A stretch of DNA of 64,000 bases. It comes from Mauremys mutica (taxonomy: Eukaryota; Chordata; Testudines; Geoemydidae). This document shows positions 59,801 through 64,000 of the stretch, piece after piece. The notes beneath the pieces were generated by a model that saw only the letters and a program-made list of their open reading frames with translations, had not been told where the DNA came from and did no database searches. The stretch is taken from contig NC_059072.1 of NCBI RefSeq assembly GCF_020497125.1, positions 305,120,781 through 305,184,780 of the forward strand, in the 5' to 3' direction. Position numbers and translations under genes: made by a program. How positions within the stretch are numbered: position 1 is the stretch's first letter; each line of letters begins with the position of its first letter.

Positions 59801-60030
59801 GAATAAAGAGTGAATTAGGATTACAGGATTTGAGCCTATAATGTTAACAGTTTGGGGGAAATAATTGTAATGCTGCATGATTGAACCTCTATATTTTGTG
59901 TAAACAATTGTGCTGAGATGTACAGTTTCTTACTCATATCTATCTTGAAACACACAGAGTAAGGAAAAAACTCCCACACAATCTCCTACTACAAACAACA
60001 CAGCTCCTTTTGGCCTGAAGCCACGGTCAG
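8232..60030 (+). CDS. LRCH1: LRCH1, internal part: 14 exons joined from 8232 to 60030; both ends lie outside the window
   Basis: LRCH proteins are cytoplasmic scaffolds with N-terminal leucine-rich repeats and a C-terminal calponin homology domain; LRCH1 is known as a DOCK8-Cdc42 regulator in leukocyte migration (family knowledge). Fourteen exons splice into one open frame of about 440 codons: 8232-8358, 12495-12600, 15308-15444, 19350-19477, 22082-22166, 32313-32418, 34684-34796, 43878-43945, 44951-45037, 48138-48227, 48336-48372, 50098-50214, 59220-59267 and 59958-60030. The first four encode leucine-rich repeats. The rest encode the acidic, Ser-rich linker up to the motif APFGLKPRS, which precedes the calponin homology domain in the family. 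The peptides match LRCH1 as I recall it better than LRCH2 or LRCH3, for example CLCGLPLKVLIASNNKLGSL and DSDSGVGSDNGDKRLSATE. The first exon begins inside a Ser codon and the last ends on the first base of a codon, so the coding region continues on both sides. Confidence 0.95.
8560..8940 (+). repeat. LINE 3' fragment, L2-like or related
   Basis: Contains the run caaatccctctactggctcc followed by text typical of LINE 3' coding ends (aactcaccttttctg-type ending, here aaaacctaccccttctgtaa). Decayed, with frames broken. The family assignment is from pattern memory only. Confidence 0.4.
9060..9344 (+). mobile_element. GC-rich DNA transposon fragment ending in ttatatcggg repeats
   Basis: A C-rich body ends with three spaced copies of a ttatat motif (cgttatatccaa, gtgttatatcggg, cattatatcagggtagaggt). 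I know this terminus as a dispersed repeat end in turtle-like genomes. The left end is not found. Confidence 0.45.
9345..12494. other. Intron between LRCH1 exons a and b, remaining part
   Basis: AT-rich, with a C-run at about 12159-12169. Open frames of 66-107 codons (for example minus 10199-9876) have no recognisable domain. Confidence 0.6.
12495..12600 (+). CDS. LRCH1: LRCH1 exon b: leucine-rich repeats
   Basis: 106 bases, starting in phase 0 after an atatag acceptor and ending with one base of the next codon before gtaaaa. It encodes DVSCNEITALPQQIGQL and then SLRELNIRRNYLKVLPQ, continuing the repeat register of the preceding exon. Confidence 0.95.
13120..13998 (-). mobile_element. hAT transposon, internally deleted copy, with 8-bp target duplication
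   Basis: Terminal inverted repeats begin tagggctgtc and end cagcccta. Flanking 8-mers are catattat (13112-13119) and aatattat (13999-14006), 7 of 8 equal, as expected for hAT. About 190 bases at each end are mutually inverted. Plus-strand 13411-13629 encodes a hAT dimerisation-domain remnant (ESLAHLASKYLATTASVVPC, then LSNWLNKK). 13311-13405 is the reverse complement of the linker at 55470-55575 in the second copy. Read on the minus strand, the order is end, inverted dimerisation segment, linker, end: the left half of the copy at 54834 with its middle removed. Confidence 0.88.
13999..16079. other. Intron DNA around LRCH1 exon c, no element recognised
   Basis: Apart from exon c (15308-15444), this AT-rich stretch shows no repeat ends or domains that I can name. 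Confidence 0.55.
15308..15444 (+). CDS. LRCH1: LRCH1 exon c: last leucine-rich repeats
   Basis: 137 bases. The acceptor ends acttttag and the donor is a consensus gtaagt. Two bases complete the Glu codon begun in the previous exon. It encodes LVKFDFSCNKVLVIPICF and LQVLLLENNPLQSPPAQ; the latter is the capping end of the repeat domain. Confidence 0.95.
16080..18980 (+). mobile_element. Decayed LTR retroelement (gag and protease remnants)
   Basis: 16490-16810 encodes a gag-like helix-rich fragment. About 17005-17055 reads a degenerate zinc-knuckle (Cys, Cys, GHW and Cys spacing disturbed). About 17198-17215 reads NSGSEISLI, an aspartic-protease-like motif in which the expected catalytic Asp is Asn. 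A purine tract near 18950 (aagggggatg) could be the polypurine tract, and the end of a 5' LTR may lie near 16250. Frames are broken throughout and reverse transcriptase is not recognisable. Gypsy-type is more likely than retroviral, but this is inference, and both outer limits are approximate. Confidence 0.45.
18991..19080 (+). repeat. Penelope-like tail with half of a hammerhead-like fold
   Basis: Stem II (gggta / tattcaccc), then the intact core cgaaa at 19011-19015, then gctcatgc and the tail gtctgttagtctataaggtgc. The leading CUGAUGA half is missing, so this copy cannot fold completely. Confidence 0.55.
19350..19477 (+). CDS. LRCH1: LRCH1 exon d: end of the repeat domain and start of the linker
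   Basis: 128 bases. The acceptor ends cctaatag after a long T-rich tract; the donor is gtaagt. It encodes ICIKGKVHIFKYLSIQACQ, a family-conserved block directly after the repeats, then the variable stretch SLYLNAIERPHMQQPVEE. It ends with two bases of a Ser codon. Confidence 0.95.
19478..22081. other. Intron between LRCH1 exons d and e
   Basis: AT-rich, with the small inverted-repeat element at 20179. 21969-22039 (gactgatcttgg...cattgacttc...gatcaggctc) resembles a dispersed reptile/bird repeat and ends 42 bases before the exon e acceptor. Confidence 0.55.
20179..20294. repeat. Small inverted-repeat element (MITE-like)
   Basis: Left end aagagcaaattcactggtac and right end gtattggtgaattgtgcctt are imperfect reverse complements around a GC-richer centre with two gagcag(c/t) repeats. 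No clear target duplication. Confidence 0.5.
22082..22166 (+). CDS. LRCH1: LRCH1 exon e: acidic Ser-rich linker
   Basis: 85 bases, acceptor acatttag, donor gtaact. It encodes SIDDIYPS and then KKDSDSGVGSDNGDKRLSAT, the most recognisable LRCH1 linker motif, likely phosphorylated on its serines (inference). The longer open frame that runs on to 22418 is read-through into the intron. Confidence 0.95.
22769..24081 (+). mobile_element. Non-autonomous hAT-type element with minisatellite core
   Basis: Ends caggggtcggcagcc and ggttgccaaccctg; flanked by a perfect 8-bp duplication ggataggt (22761-22768 and 24082-24089). The left 200 bases match the short copies at 42668 (reverse) and 45592. The centre (about 23080-23690) is a G-rich tandem array. 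The right third holds a GC-rich segment. Long open frames inside are low-complexity artefacts. Confidence 0.92.
23080..23690. repeat. G-rich minisatellite (about 30-60 base units)
   Basis: More than a dozen variants of gggcagagggctg(g) or agggcagaaggctg followed by gtgtgtgggg and ttcaggg. Unit length is irregular. It lies wholly inside the hAT-type element. Confidence 0.9.
24112..24247. repeat. Purine-rich tract (GA-rich)
   Basis: Roughly 135 bases of almost only A and G with scattered T, directly after the hAT-type element's target site. No coding signal. Confidence 0.7.
24248..26479. other. Intron DNA without an identified element
   Basis: AT-rich. Open frames (24277-24768 plus; 25743-25465 minus) have no domain. 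Nothing recognised. Confidence 0.5.
26480..30975 (+). mobile_element. DIRS-type retrotransposon, copy 1, decayed and internally deleted
   Basis: DIRS elements encode gag, a reverse transcriptase and a tyrosine recombinase between inverted terminal repeats. Here the terminal repeats are inverted: 26520-26690 matches the reverse complement of 30760-30930 (shared ctggagaattttgaaagcag). In order: a Cys-pair gag N-terminus at 26875-26942 (CMNC...CNIC), gag core at 28520-28735 with EEGKLVARTALK, reverse transcriptase start at 29225-29400 with GGWRPILDL, a fragment at 29510-29650, and tyrosine recombinase at 29790-30365 with LVAVTSPRRIGELGAL, whose Arg is the first catalytic residue of the family. 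Many frameshifts; the RT catalytic part is missing. Confidence 0.85.
29790..30365 (+). pseudogene. Tyrosine recombinase remnant of DIRS copy 1
   Basis: The frame 30000-30365 covers the catalytic-domain start: LTSKFWKGLIKIFLPIKRPT, then VAVTSPRRIGELG with the box I Arg, then HKDKFSLCLHPKFTPK. The distal His/Arg/Tyr boxes are not recoverable, so it cannot be active. It would have joined the cDNA circle to the genome. Confidence 0.8.
31018..31191. repeat. Long hairpin: two inverted Penelope-like tails
   Basis: 31020-31092 (aggtgggtgaggtaatatct...caagctttcaagccaca) and 31119-31191 (tgtgtggcttgaaagcttct...aagatatttccttacccacc) are near-perfect reverse complements of about 73 bases with a 26-base loop. 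The right arm has a hammerhead-like order (ttgaaga, agcc/ggct stem, gaaa, gcttctc). Confidence 0.8.
31192..32312. other. Intron end before LRCH1 exon f
   Basis: AT-rich. The frame 31652-31849 (65 codons) shows no domain. The last 30 bases form the pyrimidine tract and ctcag acceptor. Confidence 0.5.
32313..32418 (+). CDS. LRCH1: LRCH1 exon f: linker
   Basis: 106 bases. The acceptor is cttctcag. It encodes PSDEDTVSLNVPMSNIMEED and then a less conserved tail ending HHINLVQ. The donor gtctga is weak, but it is the only one nearby whose phase (one base carried over) fits the next exon. A better-looking gtaaag 10 bases on gives the wrong phase. Confidence 0.88.
32628..34215 (+). mobile_element. 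tRNA-like-containing interspersed repeat, interrupted by another transposon
   Basis: Left end ggcctgaaactacaaaggca and the inside (cttaagcc, gtgatccacgaacc, ccattcaaaatctggg, agtgctctaaccactaagct) match the copy at 56760-57894. It includes tagtggttagagcac and ccaggttcagttcagttccc, resembling tRNA A and B boxes. It is split by the element at 33051-34077. The right limit is approximate. Confidence 0.7.
33051..34077. mobile_element. TA-flanked DNA transposon, non-autonomous, GC-rich core
   Basis: Inverted ends caataactccccacttaatg and cataagtgaggagttactg-type (18 of 21 pairing bases), flanked by TA at 33049-33050 and 34078-34079. Removing the element plus one TA gives ctatggca-ta-ttctgatgtg, which aligns with the unbroken sister site ctatgggatattttgctgtg at 57297-57316. 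TA duplication suggests a Tc1/mariner-like mechanism (inference). The frames of 249 and 227 codons inside are GC-rich chance frames on opposite strands. Confidence 0.85.
34330..34425. repeat. Short dispersed repeat with gagtaactccattgac core
   Basis: The motif aggagtaactccattgac with a flanking ggtgtaa recurs, reoriented or mutated, at 43428-43545 and 61325-61450. Probably an old interspersed repeat; family not identified. Confidence 0.5.
34684..34796 (+). CDS. LRCH1: LRCH1 exon g: linker, followed by a GC donor
   Basis: 113 bases. The acceptor is cactggtag. Two bases complete a Glu codon and the exon then reads FHQGPSLMIHNEKLREAG and TTEFMSYIK. It ends in phase 0 at aag, followed by gcaagt, a GC-type donor that matches the consensus at every other intron position. 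The nearby gtttgt four bases on would break the frame into the next exon. Confidence 0.88.
35090..38683 (+). mobile_element. DIRS-type retrotransposon, copy 2, lacking reverse transcriptase
   Basis: Inverted terminal repeats: 35110-35310 pairs with 38455-38665 in reverse (caactgcctctccagttcct-type text on the right mirrors actgcctgcctcaatagttc on the left). Gag N-terminus at 35490-35565 has Cys pairs (CLHC...CSIC), near HISTK. From about 37020 come the region before the recombinase (SYAFPP-like, WPRQFWF) and recombinase remnants at 37540-37925 with VTSVRRVSELAALMAD. The gag core and RT expected between about 36550 and 37000 are gone. 38348-38385 repeats the terminal motif (gaagaagaaatggaggttag), probably the internal complementary region. 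Confidence 0.82.
37540..37925 (+). pseudogene. Tyrosine recombinase remnant of DIRS copy 2
   Basis: Fragments KGLTKTFPPVAKPAPQ, FHLSMKVTTCIAVTSVRRVSEL and FHKEKVSLRLHPKFTPKV keep the box I Arg (RRVSEL), in two frames with stops between. Inactive. Confidence 0.78.
38684..39112. other. Intron DNA, nothing identified
   Basis: AT-rich, with no repeat ends or frames of note. Confidence 0.5.
39113..39412. mobile_element. MITE-like element with gtctacac ends
   Basis: Ends taagggtatgtctacactac and ccagtgtagaccaggcctta are imperfect reverse complements. The inside is CpG-rich and contains a palindrome (gcgtctcgtctagacgcga) and aaggtacgtcgacttcagct, similar to text in the element at 61489. No clear target duplication. 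Confidence 0.65.
39413..42449. other. Intron DNA with small old repeats
   Basis: 40790-40925 (caaagcactttacaaacat ... gtgaggtaggtgag ... catagagaggttaag) is a MIR/L3-like remnant. 41455-41556 ends gtatagacaaggccttag, a transposon end related to that at 39413. The rest is unassigned and no frame is convincing. Confidence 0.55.
42450..42650 (+). mobile_element. GC-rich hAT-type fragment
   Basis: Begins cactggttcccaaacttg and shares gggccggtttgtttacctgc and cgcaggtttggc with the element at 6583. It stops just before the separate element at 42668. Confidence 0.6.
42668..42959 (-). mobile_element. Short non-autonomous hAT-type element with perfect target duplication
   Basis: 292 bases in reverse orientation relative to 45592-45884. 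Ends cggggtaggcaac and ggttgccaaccgttg; flanked on both sides by atctaaat (42660-42667 and 42960-42967). Confidence 0.92.
42960..43877. other. Intron end before LRCH1 exon h
   Basis: Contains the short dispersed repeat at 43428-43545 (ttgatttcagtggagttact with a flanking tggtgtaaatgagaggagaa). Nothing else recognised. Confidence 0.5.
43878..43945 (+). CDS. LRCH1: LRCH1 exon h: linker
   Basis: 68 bases, acceptor gttcacag, donor gtaagt. It encodes GRAAECDELLRIEED and THWQTEG, a block strongly conserved in LRCH1. It ends with two bases of an Ile codon. Confidence 0.93.
43946..44950. other. Intron between LRCH1 exons h and i
   Basis: AT-rich, with a short GT run at 44321-44338. No repeat or frame recognised. 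Confidence 0.6.
44951..45037 (+). CDS. LRCH1: LRCH1 exon i: linker helix
   Basis: 87 bases, acceptor ctgctgtag, donor gtatgc. It encodes ITNTSNKQN and then DIAMIDHLKEAVDLLQDPN, a predicted short amphipathic helix shared with mammalian LRCH1. It ends with two bases of an Arg codon. Confidence 0.93.
45592..45884 (+). mobile_element. Short non-autonomous hAT-type element with perfect target duplication
   Basis: 293 bases, ends caggggttggcaacc and ggttgcctacccctg; flanked by caatagaa on both sides (45584-45591 and 45885-45892). Same family as 42668 and the ends of 22769. Confidence 0.93.
46475..46848. mobile_element. GC-rich non-autonomous hAT-type element, second family
   Basis: Ends caatggtgtccaaact and agtttggggatcattg are inverted. 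Flanks ttttaaca (46467-46474) and tgttaaca (46849-46856) agree at 7 of 8 bases. The core has repeated ggggctgg units (46620-46800). Confidence 0.82.
46870..47020 (-). repeat. Probable CR1-like 3' end
   Basis: The text tagaagcataggaattatagatgaag...cctatttaatccagccatctagt resembles the reverse strand of a CR1 3' end as I recall it. Strongly decayed. Confidence 0.4.
47021..48137. other. Intron end before LRCH1 exon j
   Basis: AT-rich, nothing recognised beyond the acceptor. Confidence 0.55.
48138..48227 (+). CDS. LRCH1: LRCH1 exon j: linker
   Basis: 90 bases, acceptor accttacag, donor gtgtgt. It encodes LSMD and ITESSGVNLYPMESTTDLEL. The phases on both sides (1 base in, 2 bases out) agree with exons i and k. 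The open frame continuing to 48306 is intron read-through. Confidence 0.9.
48336..48372 (+). CDS. LRCH1: LRCH1 exon k: 37-base micro-exon
   Basis: 37 bases between a tacag acceptor and a gtaggc donor, only 108 bases after exon j. One base completes the Asn codon and the exon reads NGQMQMEEAPIYQ. This matches the position and start (NGQ) of the LRCH1 segment that follows exon j in mammals as I recall it. Confidence 0.85.
48373..50097. other. Intron between LRCH1 exons k and l
   Basis: AT-rich. 48880-49090 contains tctacaccatgaaaaagtct and tctgtccacactgagggc, possibly the ends of a decayed DNA transposon. No frame of note. Confidence 0.5.
50098..50214 (+). CDS. LRCH1: LRCH1 exon l: probable cassette exon, charged helix
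   Basis: 117 bases (39 codons), phase 0 at both ends, acceptor accttgcag, donor gtatgg. It encodes NENAEEELEFQKRRELIIEK and a further charged stretch likely to form a helix. LRCH3 has a similar RRE-rich block. The main LRCH1 isoform, as I recall it, appears to join the exon k segment directly to the exon m segment. I therefore infer that this exon is alternatively spliced; skipping it keeps the frame. An acceptor-like cag at 50057-50059 is excluded because its frame stops at once. Confidence 0.85.
50366..51040 (-). mobile_element. CR1 LINE, 3' end
   Basis: Read on the minus strand, the element ends ggcctgatccagtatggccg then ttcttacgttc, the CR1-type tail. 50744 down to 50529 encodes the last part of the CR1 ORF2 region (QRKYFFTQRTVNPWNSLPGD, then LKNELEKFMED). 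5'-truncated near 51040, as usual for CR1. Inactive. Confidence 0.85.
51586..51978. mobile_element. Non-autonomous hAT-type element nested in a DIRS terminal repeat
   Basis: Ends taaggctacg and cgcagcctta are inverted. Flanks ctcatgtg (51578-51585) and ctcatgcg (51979-51986) agree at 7 of 8 bases. Removing it restores a sequence that aligns with the DIRS partner repeat at 54570-54605. The GC-rich core makes the 180- and 119-codon frames, which are artefacts. Confidence 0.85.
53817..53858. repeat. Microsatellite (ATT)n
   Basis: About 13 uninterrupted trinucleotide units at the exact place where the RT frame of DIRS copy 3 changes strand. Confidence 0.95.
53936..54366 (-). pseudogene. Reverse transcriptase remnant of DIRS copy 3, opposite strand
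   Basis: 54366-54160 encodes DWYAALNLKD and then HMAIHQSHQKLLSF; a frame-shifted continuation reaches FPYLEDWLV, the decayed YxDD box, then TTEKSTLTLVQRIEFIGADL. The DIRS reverse transcriptase order is kept, but on the strand opposite to gag. A terminal-repeat tip lies just beyond it at 53862-53910 (ttctttgagtgattgcac). Confidence 0.78.
54834..56469 (+). mobile_element. hAT transposon, larger copy, with long inverted arms
   Basis: Begins agggctgtcgattaattgca, as at 13120, and its last recognisable sequence is gcgattaatcacgatta and aatcgcttgac; the terminal agccct is missing. The left arm (54834-55455) contains the reverse complement of the dimerisation-domain segment that the right arm carries forwards (55906-56135), about four-fifths identical by eye. 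Between them, 55584-55901 encodes a transposase part (FLNIATALNPKFKSLKCLP, then SERDRVWSMF). This is the order of ZBED-like hAT transposases. Confidence 0.85.
55584..56138 (+). pseudogene. hAT transposase C-terminal remnant, two frames
   Basis: Frame one (55584-55901, 105 codons) holds the pre-dimerisation part with ALNPKFKSL; frame two (55920-56135, 71 codons) holds YESLAHLACKYLATPATTVP, ECVFLLSGDLVNKR and LSNWLNKK, the hAT C-terminal dimerisation motif. A stop and frame change separate them; the N-terminal zinc finger and catalytic core are absent. Confidence 0.8.
56760..57894 (+). mobile_element. Interspersed DNA repeat, same family as 32628-34215, uninterrupted
   Basis: Ends ccagatctgcaaaggt and ctttttgtgaatctagg are loosely inverted; flanking acttgggc (56752-56759) and acttggta (57895-57902) agree at 6 of 8. 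The inside shares gcttaagcc, gtgatccatgaac, ccattcaaaatcagg and gtaaccactaagct with the other copy and has two tRNA-B-box-like stretches. Confidence 0.7.
57903..59219. other. Intron end before LRCH1 exon m
   Basis: AT-rich; no repeat or frame that I recognise. Confidence 0.5.
59220..59267 (+). CDS. LRCH1: LRCH1 exon m: short linker exon
   Basis: 48 bases (16 codons), phase 0 at both ends, acceptor acatgcag, donor gtgaga. It encodes NDLIVWNIGGCSSHNE, which lines up with the SDLTLQSNGS region of mammalian LRCH1 but is well diverged. Confidence 0.82.
59958..60030 (+). CDS. LRCH1: LRCH1 exon n: linker just before the calponin homology region
   Basis: 73 bases, acceptor aacacacag, donor gtaaga. 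It encodes SKEKTPTQSPTTNN and TAPFGLKPRS. The APFGLKPRS motif is shared by LRCH1 and LRCH2 and precedes the calponin homology domain. It ends with one base (g) of a codon continued beyond the window; no further exon is seen before 64000. Confidence 0.92.
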
Positions 60031-61488
60031 GTAAGATTGTGAGAGAGAATAAATTACAATAGGGCTTCTTCTCCAGCAAACTCAAGGACCTTTGATTTCT
60101 TATCTTATCCCCATCCAACAGGAATCAGCAAGTCTCTTTTTAGTTCTTAAGCCTGTGCTTACTTGTGGTGACTGTTCACTTACAATAGATATATATTTAG
60201 TAAGAAAGGAGGCAAAAACACTGTCCGAAAAACACTGAAAAAAGTACAGTAGAAGTACTAACTTTTCAGCACATTTTATATCGATCAGTTTTCATCCCTC
60301 ATATTTTTTTCATATATAAAAACGCCATATATCTGCCTGATGCACCAATTTAAATCCTATGTTCACCTGGCTGACACATAGAGATACATTTTAAAGTTGT
60401 GAATAAATAAATGTATATGATAACAAGGTTTATTTGGGTAATTATTGTGCATTGCTCTGAAAATATATTCATGAGTTTTTCTATAGGAGTATGTGTAAAT
60501 ATCAAATTAGGTGTTAACATAGCTGCAGTCTGTAGTAGAATGAATTTGTGATGTGCTAAATGCATAATCATTGACATTTTAATTAGTGTGTTCATATAAA
60601 CCAATTTTAATTGCTAGGGTATTAAGAATGAACAATCTCTTTTTAAAATGGGATCAGATGTAGGATGACATTGTTTTTATCTTTTGTTTGCTGAAATATG
60701 CAATATTAGAAGTCATCTCACATTGTCTTTGAAGTAGATCATGGCTTAGATTTTTTTAAATATATTTCAGCTTCCTAAAAATGTAATTGTGGTTTCTTTC
60801 TTTCACCACTAATACCTTTAATCGAATGCCGGTAAACCACTACAAGCTTGTAGCTTTCGTAATGAAATATTTCAGCAACAGCAGCACATTTTCATATTTG
60901 AATGAATTATAAGAAATTGTACCCTTAGAATTTATTAAAACCAAAAAAAGTGATAATGAAACAAAGAAATTGTTGTTGAACCAAAATGGTTTCATTATTG
61001 AGAGCATTTAAATTCACCGTTCAGTTGAGATTATGGGAAAGGTATGCAACTTAACCAGGATACCCAAAAGTTTTAGATTTGTTCAGAACCAAGCTTAAAA
61101 GCTTTGCAAATTGAAAAGTACAAGCATTCCTGTGTATCCTTCCTGCTTCAGTTAATTTTAAATATATGCCAACATATCAATGCCCTCCACTCCTGTCTAC
61201 TCAGTATGTAAAAAAAGGACCTCTTCTTTTGTATATATGTTAAGTAATTTAGCCCTTATATCTCTGTTGTTTTTCATATAATATTGAACAGACAACCTGA
61301 AAGTCATTATTGCATAGTGCTTTACTTAATAGGTCTGATCTTGCTCACACCAGTTTTGCAAGTGTCATTTCATGGGTTTCAACTGAATTACTCCTGATTT
61401 ACAACAGTGTAAAACAATGGAATTATGCTGGTGTAAAATCAGAATCAGGCTCAATGTCTTTTCCCATGATATAACATTAGTGTGAGAG

Positions 61489-61712
61489 GCCTGGTCTACA
61501 CTAATGAGGTAAGTTGACCTAAGTTACACTTGTTATTTAGGTAAAGATTCATAACTTAAGTCAACGTAGCTTAGATTGATTCACAGTGGTATCTACATCA
61601 TGCTATGTCGATGGGAGATTCTCTCCCATCGACTTATCGTGTCTTTACCAGACCCACTAAACTGATGCCTGCTGGATCACTGATTTAACCCATAGTGAAG
61701 ACGTGCCTTTAG
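61489..61712. mobile_element. MITE-like element with gtctacac ends, second copy
   Basis: Ends aggcctggtctacac and gtgaagacgtgcctt are inverted. The inside contains taagtcaacgtagcttag and the palindrome gatgggagattctctcccatc. Related to 39113-39412. Confidence 0.65.
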
Positions 61713-62004
61713 GTGATCATGCACTGTAACCCAGCGTGCTGTGATGAAATATTACAAGTGAAATTTGACACCTTGGAAATTACTCACCTCGCCTATCCCA
61801 TTTCCCCCCAGAAAGAAAGTGCTTCATAAAGGCATTAAATCTAGTCCTTTAATGTGGTTTATCCACACACTAGAGCTGAAAACAGTGTAGCTGTGAAGAT
61901 ACCTGCCCTATTGGTGAACCTTGTGTGTATTTTGACTTGACACATCTGTAATTTCTGCAGGTAATGCCATCGTACTTTTCAAGCTTTTTTTCCTTCTTAA
62001 AGAA

Positions 62005-62087
62005 TGTACAAATCTAAACCCTTCCACCAGTCAGTGTTTGCTTGTACAAATGTACAAATCTAAACCCTTCCAGACAGTGTTTGCTTC
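62005..62087. repeat. Tandem duplication of a 46-base unit
   Basis: The unit starting tgtacaaatctaaacccttc occurs at 62005 and at 62051; the second copy lacks a few bases (ccagt). Confidence 0.9.
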
Positions 62088-64000
62088 TTAATTACCTACA
62101 TCCTTATTCCCGTAGAGGTGGTCTCGGAAGCCAAACATGCTGAGTGCACCAGTAAAGTTAATATTATAGATTTCAGTTCAGTTTAGAGTTGAGGTTTAAT
62201 AGCTTTTTTTATTTAAGTAATATGTGGCCTCATGGGAGAAAATAAAACAAAAAACTTTGAACGATTTTTTAGTCCTTTACTGCTACAATTTAAATGTTAT
62301 GGGAGCAGATCATTAAATTTTCTTTAAATAACAGTGCAAGATTTGTTTTAAATGATTCTAACCAAAATGTATAAATCTTGCTCTGGAAAACAAAAACAGA
62401 AATAAGAAAGATATGTGATAGAAAAGAAAATACCAGAGGGGAAAAATGAGGGGGCAGACTTTCAAGAAAAATATATTTAAACATGCCCTTCAGAGTTTAT
62501 ATTTTATTTTTCTTAATTGATTCTACTTAAAATTAATGTTTTGCTTTCTATTTAATATTATTTCACTGTGTCATAGTGATTTATGTCTCTAGGAAAGGTA
62601 AAAATAAACAGAGTACTAGACTTCTGGTAATGATTCCAGCTTTTTGAAGTACATGCACAAAGCCTGCTTCCAGAGGATAAACCACAGTTACTTAGATTTC
62701 TCTGTCAGCACATACTAGATTTGTGTTTGTGAGTAAAAGTTCTTTTTATACCCACATTTTAAGGCTCGCCAAAACATGAGGAAAAATCCATTCATGATGC
62801 CTAATTAGGTATCCAAAGAAAATGTTTTTCGAAGGTAATGAATATGCTATCTTGACCTTTTGGTGTATACCCTTTTTAAAAAAAGGGTCAAATTGCTATA
62901 CAGAAGTTAAAAGGAGAAACTCAGTGCATTTTGAATTAGTCTTTCTTATGTATACACTTTTGAAGAGCGGATCTCTCTAATTCACACTAGTGATTGGGAA
63001 CATGACTGAATATTGTAAAGAAATAAGTAATATGAATTTCCTTTTAACAATAATTCTGCTGCTTGGAAACACTTTCAGACTCTGAGCAAGAATATCTCAG
63101 AACAGTTCATGATTTACTCTTGATTTTCAAATAATTCAAAGCACTGTTAGTAATAGTGGTGCTATTGTAGATACATTTGAGAATTTCCTAAACCTTTTGC
63201 CATCCCATTCGTTATAAAACCTTAGTTTTACTCAGAACTTGGTTGGATGTACCCACACCATCTAATACCCTTTGCAGTATTCAAAAGTATTCATTTCTAC
63301 TTTTGTACCATTTTTACTTAGTTTTTCTTTCATGACTTTTACTGAACAGAGTGGCTTGCAAGCCTAACTGAGGAGCAATGCTTGTGTCCTCAAAAGCTAC
63401 ACTCGGTACTGAAAAAAAATCAAGATACAAGGCCTTTTGCAGTAGAAATTCCACAGAAAATGAAGACTCGACTGTTAATTATTTAATTGAAACAAAACTC
63501 TGAAATACACATCTGTTATCAAGTCCCTTCATTTTGTTAGCTCTAGCACATTAAAGCAGATTTAGTTTGCATGGACATGTGCTGGAAACTCATTTTTTTT
63601 ATGTCAGTTGCAAAGAGAATCAATTAGTAATTATTTTTCTCTTATTCATTAGTTAGAAAAATAGTAACTCTACATCCTCTCATTTATTGTTATGTTTAAT
63701 TTCTTCCCAGGAAGTGAATTGGCTGAGATATGTGTACTTTGGAAACTCATGAGAATCATTTTTGACAAATGAGACTGACAGTGCTGGCAATATTGCTTCA
63801 GACATGTACTGTTTTAGCAGGTGTTGATCCTACTGGAAGTGTGTTAGGTAGGTTTTGCTGACTCATTGATGCAGCTGGCTCTTTATCCCACAGGATATAA
63901 GTGAGCTTGGAATAGCTAGAAGCAGAGTGAACTGAGGTTTGTAACAGACACGTTCTAAGGAACAGAACACTAAGAGCAGCCAAACCTAATGATTTAAAGA

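Larger units (their letters stand above)
60031..64000. other. LRCH1 intron after exon n
   Basis: AT-rich, with no further exon recognisable. It holds a short dispersed repeat at 61325-61450, a MITE-like element at 61489-61712 and a tandem duplication at 62005-62087. Frames on both strands have no domain. Confidence 0.6.

Noticed and set aside
1..64000. CRISPR array, operon or defence system
   Set aside because: No regular spacer-repeat array, no ribosome-binding sites and no dense coding; the spliced gene and retroelements show this is vertebrate DNA.

Overview
This is vertebrate nuclear DNA. One protein-coding gene runs left to right through the whole window: LRCH1 (leucine-rich repeats and calponin homology domain containing 1). 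I find 14 internal exons between 8232 and 60030. They total 1322 coding bases (about 440 codons), all on the plus strand, and the reading phase carries through every junction. The 5' exons (N-terminus, first leucine-rich repeats) and the 3' exons (calponin homology domain, C-terminus) lie outside the window, so no promoter, start codon, stop codon or polyadenylation site of this gene is present.

The repeat content points to a non-avian reptile, most likely a turtle (inference). It includes a CR1 LINE, three DIRS-type tyrosine-recombinase retrotransposons, Penelope-like elements with a GIY-YIG endonuclease, many hAT-type elements with 8-bp target duplications, and old MIR-like CORE-SINEs.

Layout. 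1-8231 is intron with a microsatellite, an LRCH1-unrelated Penelope copy on the minus strand (5585-6165), a GC-rich hAT fragment and MIR-like pieces. 8232-22166 holds five exons: the leucine-rich repeats and the start of the linker. Between them lie a hAT copy (13120-13998) and a decayed LTR retroelement (about 16080-18980). The intron 22167-32312 holds a 1.3-kb hAT-type element with a G-rich minisatellite core and the first DIRS element. Exon 32313-32418 is followed by a tRNA-like interspersed repeat that itself carries a TA-flanked DNA transposon. The intron 34797-43877 begins with a GC (not GT) donor and holds the second DIRS element. 43878-50214 has five more exons with short insertions. 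The intron 50215-59219 holds a CR1, a rearranged third DIRS element and a second, larger hAT copy with inverted arms. The last two exons are at 59220-60030; the rest is intron.

Almost all of the longer open frames are chance frames inside GC-rich or repeat DNA, or fragments of dead transposons. No CRISPR array, operon, bacterial gene or convincing RNA gene is present. The most unusual signals are the inverted duplication shared by two hAT copies, hammerhead-like folds at the ends of Penelope-like copies, the third DIRS element with its reverse transcriptase split over both strands, and the GC-AG intron.
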